Part shown: positions 47,641 through 61,100 of the stretch, in pieces
Layout of the letters: the number at the start of each line of letters is the position of its first letter
Position numbering within the stretch: the stretch's first letter is position 1
DNA from: Maniola hyperantus
Lineage: Eukaryota; Arthropoda; Insecta; Lepidoptera; Nymphalidae
NCBI RefSeq assembly: GCF_902806685.2
Contig: NC_048555.1
Location: forward strand, 11,718,001 to 11,782,000
Length of the DNA: 64,000 bases
Direction of reading: 5' to 3'
Made by a program: the position numbers and the translations under genes
The notes under the pieces: model-generated
Database searches by the model: none
Told to the model about the DNA's origin: nothing
Seen by the model: the letters and a program-made list of their open reading frames with translations, nothing else

Positions 47641-48362
47641 TCAGCCTGTTTGCGTCCACTGCTGGACATAGGGTTGCCAGGCGTCCGGATAAAACCGGAC
47701 ATAGGTAGGCTTTTTGATTGCGTGTCCGGCCAAAATAAACAGTGTCCGACTTGTCCGGCTATTGTTAGGCTTTTTACATTTCACAAACGAGCATGGCCGA
47801 GCGCAGGCGAGTCGACTGTCGGTCGCTCCCGCAGGCGGCAATGCCGCCTGACAACAAGATTTATGACAATAATAAAAAAAGCTTGATTTTACGTACAATT
47901 TTTTTGTCGTACCTATTAATACTAAGACACAAAATCCTCAACAATGTAGGGTGGCTGTGTAATGTAAACTGTAATGCAATGTAAACTGGCTGGTCTGTCC
48001 GGCTATTAGGTTTGGCGACCTGGCAACCTTAGCTGGACATAGGCCTTTCCAAGAGCACGCCACCACACACGATCCTCCGCCTTCCTCATCCACCCACTTC
48101 CCGCTATCTTCTTAAGGTCGTCTGTCCAGCGGGTTGGAGGTCGTCCCACACTGCGCTTGCTGATACGCGGTCTCCACCCCAGAACACGTCTGCCCCATCG
48201 GCCATCGGTTCTGCGGCAGACGTGGCCTGCCCACTGCCACTTCAGCAGGCTAATTCGTTGGGCTATGTTGGTCACTCTGGTTCTCCTACGGCATTGATGT
48301 TGGAATCCCCCTCTACTTGATGAAGCATGTGGGCGGAGCAGGCGAGCCGCGGATATGAGCAA
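47641..48362 (-). mobile_element. RTE-like LINE 3' end split by a younger insertion
   Basis: 48362-48032 encodes KWQWAGHVCRRTDGRWGRRV through WWRALGKAYVQ. The last codons (QQWTQTG, stop) are found at 47670-47641 on the other side of a 361-bp insertion. Removing the insertion restores the RTE-type C-terminus. Confidence 0.85.
47671..48031. mobile_element. 361-bp inverted-repeat DNA element inside the LINE
   Basis: Ends GGGTTGCCAGG and CCTGGCAACCTTA. The target GCTGGACATA is duplicated at 47661-47670 and 48032-48041. A 9-10 bp duplication fits Mutator-like elements. The core has GTCCGGCTATT repeated near both ends and no transposase. Confidence 0.8.
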
Positions 48363-49749
48363 ACGCTCATATCAAAGTCTTTTGAGCATATTACTATGGG
48401 CCATTTTTGCCCAATTGTCACCGTGATTAGAGCTGCCGTACAAAACTCGAAAAGATGCCGAGTTTTACTGTAATTATAAGTCGTATGCGAAATAAAAATG
48501 TGAGTCCGGGTAAATAAAGGAATTTCTTTCGTCCATAAGATAAAAATCTACTAAAATATTTGTAGATCGAGGCATAATCTCGAAAAATTATATCGGTTGT
48601 CAATGTTAAGAGCGTTCAACACAATTACCGATTTTTTAGGAATTATTCATGTGCGAAGTGCTACAGATATTAGGAGTAATAACGAATAAAAAGGTTGAAA
48701 TATTTAAGAACAAGCCTTTTTTAAAGATCTATTGCTAATGAATTATTAATTTTATTGAAAAATAATAATCGTATCAAATCCTTATTCTTGCGGAAGACGT
48801 TTACTAAATTATACGATTTTGAGTGCGTCTTTAGTTAACATATAACCACGAAAAACACATATAATAAACACATTCACTGGTTATTTCTAACAAAGACATT
48901 TATTTCTAACATACAAAAACTACAGTGATATCAAAACTCAGTCTTTCACACGGTAAATACTCAAAGCCCCGTTTGTTTTAGTGGTTTACTAAAACATCGG
49001 AAACACACGAGTATCTCGTAATGCCTACAATAAGAGAAGATAGACATAGCAATGCTAAGAAACATAAGGCCAAACTATCCATACGAATACGTCCATACGA
49101 ATAGTCTTACAGTGTCACTTAGAAGAATATAAGAACTGTCTTGTGGGCACTAAAGCCACCGATAGCCTTATGAGAAGAGTTTTTCGATGGAATAACCTTC
49201 TCCCAACTCTTGACACACTCATAAAAATACCAATGACTGATTACAGATGACCTAGAAATATCAAAACAAAAAATAACTGTTATGCATGGTCTTTTAGTAA
49301 ATCCTACTAAATGACAGGCTACTTTTGAAATTGGCCCAGCTACGAAATTGTATTGTGCCAATTTCAAGTCTTCCAATCATAGCTAATGATGATCACGTAT
49401 CGTGGTCAAGCAGAGCAAACTTTCCGTGTGCGTAAAAGTGAAAACTCTAGGGCAACAAGATTATAAAGATAGCCAGACGTGAAAAACTGACTAGGATACC
49501 CTTAAGGCTCTTGAAAACTATCAGACAGACGGTTACGAAACAAAAAATGTTCGACAACTTGGGTCACTGGTGATTTGTGAACCAGTGAAAAAAAACTTCA
49601 CATCCATACAAAATTTATTTTTAATTTTCATAAGGCTCCCTAGAACATTTTTGTATGGAACTCTTTTTTGACACTTGGCATGTGCACAGAGCTTGAAGGT
49701 TTTCTTTCAGAAAAAAAATCCTTAAAGTCACAATTGTACAAAATTTATT

Positions 49750-50070
49750 GGAGTACCTTAATTACAAATTATAGACCTATCTCAGTGCTAACAATGCTTT
49801 CAAATGTCATCTAGAAAATTCTGAACAACCAGCCAGCCAGCTTCTTGAATAGACATAACATATTATTATCTGAGAATCAGTTGCCATCAACCTTCTGACT
49901 GATCAAATTGTTAATCGTATAGAAGCTAAGAACAAAGTAGTAGGCGTGATTATTGATCTCACCAAGGCTTTTAATACCGTCTCTGTTCCTATTCTTGTAG
50001 GCAGATTAGAAGCTATTGCTATAAGGGGATATACACTAAGTATCTTCAAGGATTATCGCTGCGGTCGGGG
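49750..50070 (+). pseudogene. Degraded reverse-transcriptase domain of a Jockey/CR1-like LINE
   Basis: Across two frames with stops, the translation shows NYRPISVLTMLSNVI, SFLNRHNILLSENQ, and IIDLTKAFNTVSVPILVGRL. The last matches the LxKAFDTV catalytic block, with the key Asp changed to Asn. It is clearly dead. Confidence 0.65.
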
Positions 50071-51894
50071 AAAAAAGATGGCCAGCAAACAAAACAAATT
50101 CATACAAAAATTTCCTTCATTTTCAAACAAACAAAGAACTTGCGAAGTGGTCCCACGCGTCAACGCTCTTAATTTTGGGCTTGCGTGTGTCGATAATTTT
50201 ATCGATAGTGTATTTTTGTTAATAAAGGCTAAACATCTTGTGGTACCTATTGTTATAAAAAAGTTTAAGTACTATAGCATAATTTATAGTAGGTAGTAAT
50301 ACAACAATAGTAGATCTATTTATATAATAAGACTTCCTCCGGCCTGACTGACAGACTGATCTATTTACTATCTAGTCTATCAATATACTTATATAAATTC
50401 TATCAATCCGCACATGGCCAGCGTGGTAGACTACGACCAAACCCTTCTCACTCTGAGAAGAGACCCGTGCTCTGCAGTGAGCCGGCGATGGATTGATCAT
50501 GATGATGATGGACAACAATAGATTGCATATTTTATACTTTGCCAAAACAAGACAGGTATATCATGGATTGACTAGGTATTCTACAGAATGACTGAATTAT
50601 AGACATTTCCGGTACCATTATTGATTTTGAAATCGTAAGAACAGGATCTCGGCTGAAGTGAGAAGATTGGTAACTTAGGTAGGTACATACTGATATTTAA
50701 CATACATATAAGTCGAGTTGAGAACCTTTTTTTCGAAAGTCTGTTAGAAATCGTCATGTATGTAAATAATTTTTTAAGATAGCCAATAATTATGACGTAT
50801 TGATAATTATTATCGATATCGACTTCCAATTGTTACACATCACTATTTGTCAGTGGCTTGTGTATTGCCAGTGACGTACAAAAATTTTCACAATAATTTA
50901 ATTAATTATTTTTAAAGTGATTACTTCGAGCGACATGTACTTTATATAGTGAAACATGTTTTTCAGATGTTTGCACAATAAGCACAATAATTATCAACGC
51001 TTGGAACATGATATTAAGAACTGAAAATATTTATTGTGCAAATTTTTATCATAGCTGGCAATACAATACTTGAATGGTACTTCAAAATCAACCCTACCGT
51101 TAAGAAGATACAGACGATTTTTGCTTGTAATTTTTTGACCAATAGTAGAGTCGCGATAGCTGTGTTGCTGAATACGCTATTCTTTAAGATAGTGTGCGAG
51201 GTGGCTCGCGCGGTTTTCATACAAAAGTAACTTCATCAGCGTTCTATAGTATTTATTATTCTAGGTCCTACGGATTTCCTCGTTACGGATTTTGTCGTTC
51301 AGAGAGATACCCAACATAGCCCGCTCCATAGCCCGCTGAGCGACTTTGAACTAGTGCGTAAACTACCATAGAAATAGTTCTATGACTACGTCGGACTGTA
51401 TTTTCACGCATTTGGATGCAGTGCGTAAACGCTCTTACGGACGCGTCCCATAGTTTGTTTCACCCTTAATTTTAGTGTTTCACAAAACTGTTTTTGCAAA
51501 CTAAAAATATCTTTTGAAAATCTTTCAGTCCGCTTAGGTGGAAGCCGGCCCTAATGTTTACCCGAGGATTAAACCCTGTGCACGCTACTTGGTACTTATA
51601 ATGCTTACCTAAGTAAAGACAGTAAAATATTTTGATAGCGCGATGCAGAGATCCATTGAGCCTGTCAATCCGGATTAATGCGTTAAAAGCGTGTTGGTAA
51701 TTTTAATTATTTTGAGGTCATTGGTCAAGTACCTATGTATTATAATATTATGATGAGTTATGATACAAGCCTATAGTCACACCTACTACAAAATCTTAAA
51801 CACGTGTGGACTAAGAGCCAGCGCGTGCCAGACCATCGTTATTTTATAAAAGCTTGATGTGTAAAAAAGTTTAAGGCTGGGGGTTGCTCCGACA

Positions 51895-52100
51895 CAAAGG
51901 CTGAGATCTAATAGAGCGCACTTTGACTTTGCTCCGAATTAAGATTAAGTTAAAACGAGACAGATTTATGTGAGAGATATACCTCTGTCTCGTTTTAACT
52001 CTGTCAAGTCTAAGGAAAGTCTGAGTGCGCTTTAAAAATTGAGTTAAAACGTGACGGATTTATGTGAGAGATATAGCTCTGTCTCGTTTTAACTAAACTT
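51895..52100. mobile_element. Element of the GAGATCTATAGAGCGCAC family (complex copy)
   Basis: Begins GCTGAGATCTAATAGAGCGC and includes two near-identical blocks GTGAGAGATAT(A/A)CCTCTGTC/GCTCTGTCTCGTTTTAAC. Related to 58022-58177. Confidence 0.5.
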
Positions 52101-54424
52101 TAGTAACGATTAAGCGTCTCTGAGTATGGCTGTTAATACCCGAAGGAATTAAAACAATAGCGGTCAGTGACCTTTATCTATTTCTTGTTGGATTATCATA
52201 GTGCATAGACCGTTAAAACGGCGCTGTCACACGATTACATTACAAGCAAGGCATCCCGATTGTTATCAGCGATATTAATTAAGTATGCTGACAAAATATT
52301 ATTATCTTTTGAATTGAAATGAAAATCCAGTAGGTAGGCAGGTACACTTAAAAAAAATTGACAATATTTTGGTAGTTACCTACTTAAATTATTAAAAAAC
52401 TGGTCAGGTGCGAATCACGCCTCTTAGGGTTCCGTACAAAATTATGATCATCATATTTTGGGGGTGAACTTGGCAACAAACCGTGAAAGATAAACCCAAT
52501 GTTCACAGTTTACAAACTATTTTATAATCGTTATTTTGTTAATACAAAACTATTTGTTATAATGTATGTAATGAGTATCACTATACCTCTATGGGATGGA
52601 CCAGGGATTACGGAAGTAGTTATTAATTTTATCGGAACCGAAATTGGTACCGGAGTTTTTAATTTGGTTATATCAGCACCGAAACCGGAATCGGCGGCGG
52701 AGACGGCACGTCTAAGAAAATAAAATTACACTTTATTCATCAGTCTTTCTTACTTAATTATCAGTTCAAAAATAATACAGGTAGTTGTATACCTGGGTGT
52801 TGAAAATCTTAAACAGCATCAGCATATTCGACCTTCGATAGAATAGAATAGAATAAAATAGAATAGAATAGAATAGAATAAATTTTATTGCATTAACTGT
52901 GTAGGTACATTAGGTGTTATACTTGTTATAAAGTTCTAACAGTTTGCCACTTTGTGGCGTGCAATACTGGTTACATACAATATTTTTTAAATATTACAAT
53001 TTTTAACTATTTTGTTTACTAAACTAAAAAACACTACCTAGGTACTTACATACTATACTTACATCATAAAAATACTCATTAATATTATAAAAGGCCTTAC
53101 TAATTAACCAATTTCTTAATTTATTTATATATAAGTAGGTATAACTCCCGATTAAAATTTTTCGAAATCGAAATCGGTGCAAAATCTGGACCTAACTAGG
53201 GTACCTCAAATCGGGTAGGTAGGTAGGTGGATGGCGATGTTCGTGTTCGTGATCGATCAGGATTCGATTATCATCTGCCACCGTGAGACCTTGATTGCTG
53301 ATTGTGATAAGGTTCTATTTCATCTTAAATACCGTTTAATATTAAGTCTTCACTAAATAAAATATTAAGTCATATTTTTGTGTTTTTCTAAACATTATTA
53401 AAATGATTTTAAGCTTAATATTTCGTGGTTTAATGTAGATAACGGGTACATACCATGATTAATTTGACGTTTTTATCTGCCGATATTTCAGTGGTAGAAT
53501 TATGCAAACCAAGACATCGAAAGTCAATAGTGTGTTTTACCGGACAGCTCGTGAAGTTCCAGCGAAAAAATAAGAAAGAGGGTAGTTCGCTACTGCCCAA
53601 GAGGGTAGTTCGCTACTGCCCACGACCGACAGCTCGAATTTCATCTCTCGCAGCACCGCAGTCCCGTCGTGACCACCACAGACTACAGTGTATAAACAGC
53701 ACGACTTGTGCGATTGGGTTGAAAATATATCGACGAATAAAAACATCAAATTATTCGTGTTACCGATATCCACAATAAAATATTATTAAAATATAAGTTA
53801 TAAAAAGAAAGGTCCGGTTATAAACGGTGTACCTAGGTATACGTCTAATATAAGTAGGTACATAATAAAATTAATGATTTCATAATTTATATTTTTTTAT
53901 CTTAAACAATCAAAGTCTAAAGGATTCATTCATGTTTAAAATGATTAAGTGGTCATTCATTGTAAGGTAACATACGGATATTGAATAAGGTTCTCTTGTG
54001 CTTGAAGAAAACCATTTGTAAATATTGACCACAGCTGCTATAGCCTAGTGGTTAGGACGTCCGCCTTCTAATCGGAGGTTCGATCCAGGGCACGCACCTC
54101 TTACTTTTCGGAGTTAGGTGCGTTTTAATTAATTAAATATCACTTGCAAACCTACCTAAATATGGGTAAAAATAGTTAAATAATGATTGTTTCATGCTTT
54201 AGGATACAATTTCATAATCTTTCCGCTTCATAGCTTATCATTCCGCCAGGGAGGTGCAAATCGCACGTTGGGTCCAGCTGGTTCGGGGGGGTGAACTTCG
54301 TTGGTGCGCCTCGAAAGTGTGGTGGAGGTACCTACCAGGGTCCGCCTCGGCGGACGTCGCTGGCTGTATCGCGGTTGATTAGGCTGCCCTAGTATGACGT
54401 ATAGGCCATGTAGTAAGTAGGTAT

Positions 54425-54620
54425 AGTACGCGGCAGAAAACAATGTTCATCGGCCTTTAGAATGAGTTTTCGGCTTTGTAGAGCGTTGTTTCTGTCACCC
54501 ATATCTGTATGACGTTTTGTCGGTCTCAACGACATAGACAATGCTCTGCAAAACCCACCAAAACCGTTATCTCTTTCTAAAGCACGATGTAGGTACCTAA
54601 ATTTTTTTCTGCCGCGTACC
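54425..54620. mobile_element. MITE of the GTACGCGGCAGAA family
   Basis: Terminal inverted repeats GTACGCGGCAGAAAA and its inverse. The core is symmetrical around GTTTTGTCGGTCTCAACGAC and carries GAGCGTTGT and its inverse. Relatives at 24930-25085 and 62447-62595. Confidence 0.7.
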
Positions 54621-55077
54621 AGCTGCCCCTTTCTCAGCACTCATCATATTATAATATAGACTACATAATGAATTTACTTTGTTGCGAACTTTTATCGTAA
54701 TTTTATTTGAAGTAGGAAAAATACTAGAAAAAACTCGAAATACCCGCCACTCTTTTCGGCGTCTTTGGGCTAAACAAATACGCCATCTATTGTCATATCA
54801 GGAAACTAACTTTCAACGCGAGGGCAAAAAAGTTCCTTATTTTTATGATAGTGGATAATATTATTATTTTGCTTATGTTACTTTCATACTACACGTTGTG
54901 TTACTTTCATAATAATTATTGTGATATTTATTGTATTTCACAGTGTCAAGAGTCAAGATTATTTTGTTTGTATATATCAATTTTAAAACTGTGATTTCAA
55001 CTTGTTTCCAAACAATTTCCGAACGATACGAAACGGCGCCATGACAACATAATTTGTTTTGAGGTTGACAACCGCTG

Positions 55078-55085
55078 TATCGATT
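55078..55085 (+). promoter_or_regulatory. DRE-like site in the RPAP3 promoter/leader
   Basis: TATCGATT lies 40 bp before the RPAP3 start codon. It differs by one base from TATCGATA, the DREF site of insect housekeeping promoters. No TATA box is seen. A tiny upstream frame (ATGACAACATAA) starts near 55041. Confidence 0.35.
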
Positions 55086-55124
55086 TTGCAGGTAAAAAAT
55101 TATCTTTTTGCATGCCGAACAAAA

Positions 55125-58100
55125 ATGGACAAAGCATTCGAAATACAAATGCAAGCTCGGGATAATGTGAAGACATTGCAAACTTATTTAACCGATTTAC
55201 AAAACTGGGAAGTTGAAATGAAACGCAAAGAGGCCGCGCTAAACGGTGAATTAGAACAGGTTTAAAAACTAAATAATTCTAAACGATTAGTGTTGAAAGC
55301 TACTAAACACGTAAAATATTAGGTGTAGTGTTGTTTAGTGTTGTGTTTTTATCTCTAGTGCCCCGAAAGTATCGAGTATGTATCTAACAATTTCGATTTC
55401 GCGTATGCTCTTCCATGGCGGTCTAGGGTTTTTTATTTTGATTTTGTACTTCGTCACGGCGTTGATTGAGACCTTGAAACGTCATATAACTAACTCTGAG
55501 CCTTTTGGGGATAGGATCTACCACCAGTGAGGAGCAAGGTGCGAAAGGAAAAACCCGTGCAAGTGAAAAAGGAGGCCGGCAAACGCATCCAGGCGTCAGA
55601 CTACGGCGCGTGGGAAAAGTTTGATGTTGTATGTATTGTACTGTTATATATTTCAATAATTCATTCCATAATGAGTATCTGTGTCCACTAATCTGTGTGT
55701 TTCCTTAAACTTGTGTACTCAGGCCCTTTTTACTCCAAAAGTACACAATACACAAAACAATCATGATTAACAATTTGTTTATATACTTACCTAATAAGTT
55801 ACAATGTATTGACACATATTATAAAACTTAACTGTACACCCAGAGTGGATGACATTACAATGTGAGGGAGCAAGAGATGGATAAGAGAGATTTAGTGAGA
55901 GAGTGGAGAAACACATTTCATTGGGGTGCCCAGTTATGCTGTACGGGTTATACATATGTGATTTTCACACCTACTGTACCATCTAGTTACGACCCTACCG
56001 GCAAATCCATGCCGCCAAGTGATTTAGGTTCCTTCCAGGTTAGCCCGCTTCCATGTTAGACTGCATTATCACTTACCACCAGGTGAGACTGCAGTCAAGG
56101 GCTTACTTGTATCTGAATTAAAATTAAAAAATTAAAATCTCGCTATTTATTACTCAGCCACCATCACCATTTCAGCTTACTTATAAACTATGTTGTTTAC
56201 TTTTGTACTTCTGCAAATTTCGTTCTGGATTTAATCCCTGAGAGCATAGCCAATGCAGCTCGCTTCGTATTGGACTGAGCGGATATTAAATTAGGACATT
56301 AGATTAATATATTAAAACCATTTAATACCTTTTTTCATTATTAAATAACAGGACAAAGCATGTGAAGAAGTAGACATGGCAGAAGTGGGACCGGTGTCCT
56401 TGGACAGCAAGAAGAGTCAATCAGTCAAGATGGAAAAGTTGAGGGAAGAAGCACAATATGAGAAAGAGAGGGTAAGAGTTAACTTTATCACTACACACTT
56501 ATAAATATCACTTTTACAATAATATTTTATTAATAACATCTCTAACAATGAAAAATTCACATATTCTCCAAGTTGCTTTATCTTGGAGAATATGTAAATT
56601 TTTATGTCTAAGCTATCTGGAGTGATTTCCATTTTAAATTAGAAGAATCCAGCTTAACTGTAACTAACTAAACTAGTTAGACTTACGTCTCAGAATATAT
56701 AATAATACTACGTACTTACGTCGACTAAATAGCCGTGAGTAAAGCCAGATTCTTTCTATATTTAAAATATAAGAATTTTGTGGGATGCAGTAGATTATCA
56801 ATAATGGAATAAAAACTGCCATACTTCAATGGGTATTCAAGTTAGCCCGCTTCCATCTTAGACTGCATCATCATTCGTTACTTACTACCATGTCAGTCAA
56901 GGGTTTTCATGTAGCAAAATATATTTTTTTTTTCATTTAGAAAACCATAATTCAGTTATCCAGTTACATAAGAATTTTTTATACGTAAGTTTTAGTATGC
57001 CAGTAGTAATTGACTTACATAAGTGTTTGCACAGTGCAAGACTTGCCAGGGCTGATTTCTGCAAGTTTTATTGCTCGTGAATATTTTGCTTCAAATTTAA
57101 AACAAGTAGTAACTCAACTTAAAATGTTTATGCATATGATTTGCAGGGAAACAACTTTGTGAAGCAGGAAAAGTGGGATGATGCCATAGCGTGCTACAAC
57201 CGTGCTATAGAGCTCGTGAAGGATGATGCTATTTACTACGCTAATAGAGGTCTCTGCCACCTTAAGAAAGAGAGGTAAGTGTTTTTTGTATTCTTCATTT
57301 GTTGTTCATCATTAGTTAGACAAAGGATGTTTTATGCATCAAAGTAAAAATTTGTGATAAAGTATAAAATTCTTCATAGATATTTATATTTAGAGAGATG
57401 ATAGTTTCATAATTTTTTAACTTCCTAAACACGTTTTGTCCAAAACAAAACGACTAGTTTGTGGGCTAAAAACAAAACAAATTTATAACATTCCAGTCTC
57501 CACCAAGCCGAGACAGATTGTACAGAGGCACTCCGCTTAGATCCTACATACGTAAAGGCGCTCCAACGTCGAGCCACAGCCAGAGAGAAGCTAGGCTCTT
57601 TGCGTGCTGCTTCACACGACCTTAACGAAGTCATCAAGTTAGAGCCCCACAATGCTGCAGCCAGGCGACAACTGAATGCCATCAAAGCTCGGATGGGGAC
57701 TAAAGGAGTAAGTCTCTTTTTATATCAATGTATATCAAAAATGGATAGAGAGATATCAAATTGGCCAGAAACTATGCTCTTTACACGCTGCCTCACACGA
57801 CTTCAATGAAACCATTGTGAAAGAAAGTCACAATGCAGCAGCCAGGTGACAGGTGAATCCCATCAAAATTCAAATGGTTTCTAAAACAGTTGGACCCTCT
57901 TTATCATCTGTATTTGTGTGAGAGACCGATAGTAAAATGCCAATAAAGACAAATGCCAAAAAAATTTATATATATGGAAGACACAAAGAGTTTCATCCAG
58001 ATTTTATCTAGGTGAAATCTTTGGCTGAGATCTATAGAGCGCACTTTGACTCTTAAGATTGAGATTATCTTAAGAGTCTTAAAATTGAGTTAACACAAAA

Positions 58101-61100
58101 CATTTATGTGAGAGATGTCTTGTTTTGACTCTGTCTTAAGTCTAAGCTAAGTCATAGCGCACTCTATAGATCTCACCGTTTGTGTGTGTACAACTTTAAC
58201 AAAGTCCTCTATAATATTGATTTGGCTGTAACTGCATGTTGATCATATGACACAAAAATGATTTCTTAGCTCAAAATTGTTAGTTAGGAGTCCAAGTGAC
58301 TGATGTACTTTAATTGCAGAATGCTTTCTTAGTATGAACCAGTGGTAAAGTAACTGCAGACAAGCTGACAAATATATTTTCACAAGCGACTGAAGTAGAT
58401 AATAGTTACTACCAATGTGAAATATCATAAGATTTTGGTGTTGACTTTTCCAGACTAAATCTAAATCATCACCAACATCAACACCTACGTCGGAATCCAA
58501 TCTGATATCAAAAACCAAAGGTCATCCTAAGATCATAGAGATACAAGACAGTTCAGTAAAGTTAGTAAAAGAGTTATCGCCATTAGAGAAGTGGAGGGAT
58601 GGGATTGGTGAAGATGTGACAGTGATTAAACCAGTCAAGAAACCGCCGCACTTGAGATCTAAGGTCAGTTTGAGCGAAACTTTTTAACCATTTTCAAAAT
58701 AAGGAGGCAGTTCTTAATTCAATATGCAACTATCGGTATAAGGATTACAAAGTATTATTGTGCTTAATTTCGACTTTACAGCCAGGTGGACTGGATGAAA
58801 TTATATTATACTAGATGATGCCCGCAACTTTGTCTGCGTAGATTTAGATTCTTAAAAATCCTGTGAGAATCTTTGATTTCCAGGACAAAAGTTGCCTATG
58901 TTCATACCCGAGATGTAAGCAAACTCTGTACCAAATTTCATCAAAATCGATTCAACTGTTGGGCCGTGAAAAGCTAGCAGACAGACAAACACTTTCGCAT
59001 TTATAATATTAGAATGGATTCTTTATTTTACTACAGAACCAAAAATATAAAATATAATAAAAAAACTTTAACCAAAGTCGCAGGTAAGTAAAGAATATGC
59101 ATTTCTTTTTATTTCAGAGAGCCCTGAAACACGTACCGATCCAAGAAATCCTATTAGGCAGAACTATAGTAGAGAAACCAGCTACTCATCTCAAAATCAT
59201 TGAGATTGAAGACGACCAAGCTCATGGTGACTCCAATAACAACGACTCAAACAAAATAAGCCAAAAAAGTGACATTCACTATGATCATGATATCGGTCAC
59301 GGTGACCAAAGTGTTGGTCATGATATCGGTCACGGTGATGAAAGTGTTGGTCAGAGTGACAAAAGCGAAGTCAACAATGAATTTGTTAAAGTTAGTGATC
59401 TCAGTGAAAAAGTTGTAGCTAATATGGTACCACCAGTGAATAGTGTTCAATTTATATTGGAGTGGAAGGCTTTGAGAGGAAATGATGCAGCTAGGAGTGA
59501 TTATTTAAGTGTAAGTTTCTCTAATGTACTATTTTGCTGTTCTGTATCTATATAATCAGTATTTTTCTAAACAGTGATAGTGGTTAAGACGTTGGCCTCA
59601 TAATATTTGGCGGGTCCAGATTCTGAGCATGCACCTCTAACTTTACGAAGTTTAAGCAATAATTAAACATCATTTGCTTTAACGATGGACGACAATAAAT
59701 TAAAAAATATATATAGTGAGAAAATCTGCATGCCTAAGGGCTCTCCATAATGTTCTCAATGGTGTGTGAAGTCTGCCATTTCAATCTGAGTCAAGTACCG
59801 TGCTCAATAGTGGGCTGGCGATGGGCTGATGATGATGATGGTAATCAATTCGTTCATCACCTATGTATTATTCACTCGATTGAGTTGAAACTTTGTATAG
59901 TTGCCGGCATTTGCGTGATAGTTTCTGATATAGAACCATTAGCTATTGGCGCGTGAGTCGCATTGCAACACATGCTGGGTATTCGCTAGTTATAACCATA
60001 CTAGCTGATGCCCGCGACTTCGTACGCGTGGATTTAGATTTTTGAAAATCCCATGGGAGCTCTTTCATTTCCCGTGATAAAAAGTATCCTATATCACTCT
60101 CCAGGTTTGTAACTATACCCATGCAAAAATCACGCTGATCCGTTGCTATGTTGCGACGTGATTGAAGGACAAACCAACACAGTTTCACATTTATAATATG
60201 GGTACTGATTGCTTGTGTATTAGACTGTTCAAAAATTGAGGAAACATGGATCAAAAAGTGATAGTATGCAAAATTTGTCAAAACATCAAATTTTAGATTA
60301 ATATTAAACCAAAAAATAATTATTTTTCAGATAATAGAACCATCCAAATTACCGTCAATTTTCGAAAACGCACTTGAAAGCGACGTGCTCTCGGAAGTAC
60401 TCCAAACATTACACAATAATAGGGAGAAATTCAAGGACAAAACTATTGGAGAATATCTGAAGAATCTATGCAGAGTGAAGAGATTCTCTGCATTAGTTAT
60501 GTTCCTCTCTAGTAATGATAAGGAATGTAAGTATTTATTCTTAAATTAATATTAAGACAAATTCATGGAAAATAACCAACAGAGAATATAATTATGAAGT
60601 ATCGCTGTAAAGTGAAAAAATCTTTAGCTATGTCGTACATTACATTATCATTTGTTATCAGTACTAAATAGATAGAATACTGACAGAGAGACAGACAGAT
60701 AGACAGACGACAAAGTGTTGCTAGAAAGGTTCCTTCTTTAGGGTTCCGTACCTCAAAAAGAAAAAGGAACCCTTATAGGATCACTTTCTTATCTGTCTAT
60801 CTGTCTGTCTGTCTCTCTGTCGTGTCTGTCAAGAAAACCTATAGGGTACCTTCCGTTCACCTTTATATCACAAATAAAGAAAAAAATGTCACATGTCACA
60901 GGCCCAGTCCGTCCTTAACTTGCATTAAAAGTGTTAGATGTATCTTGTACAATGGTATGGAACCCTTAGTGTGCGAGGCCGACTCGCACTTGACCGGTTC
61001 TTCTTTGATTTTACGCACCATAGCATATTATAGCATAACATATCTCTTCTCTATATATAAAATTGAATCGCTGAATGTGTTGCTGATCGCAAATCTCAAG

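Larger units (their letters stand above)
42110..55060. other. 13-kb intergenic region between CPR-D and the RPAP3 gene
   Basis: No intact gene was found. Besides the listed elements: family-1 SINE copies at 42606-42905, 50397-50512 (3' part) and 54031-54145 (5' part, head GCCTAGTGGTTAGGACGTCC); LINE tails with (TTCTA)n or (TAGAA)n at 43232-43345 and 52840-52985; MITE fragment 43367-43425; Helitron part 45238-45415; and a duplicated 23-bp phrase (AGAGGGTAGTTCGCTACTGC) at 53577-53622. Stretches 43940-44130, 45700-46560, 46800-47630, 48370-49110, 50520-51890, 52110-52840 and 53000-54030 hold nothing I can name. Confidence 0.55.

Noticed and set aside
51036..51230. 64-residue plus-strand frame near 51.1 kb
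   Set aside because: There is an overlapping antisense frame of equal length, no recognisable motif and no promoter or splice support.
52499..52723. 74-residue plus-strand frame
   Set aside because: Composition is ordinary, but there is no domain, no splice context and it follows a repeat fragment. Nothing supports it as a gene.
54031..54145. tRNA gene in the stretch with GGTTAGGACGTCCGCC and GGTTCGATCC
   Set aside because: Box A- and B-like words are present, but the acceptor and anticodon stems do not close and the sequence runs into the body of SINE family 1. The same holds for 9583, 23284, 25712 and 45091.
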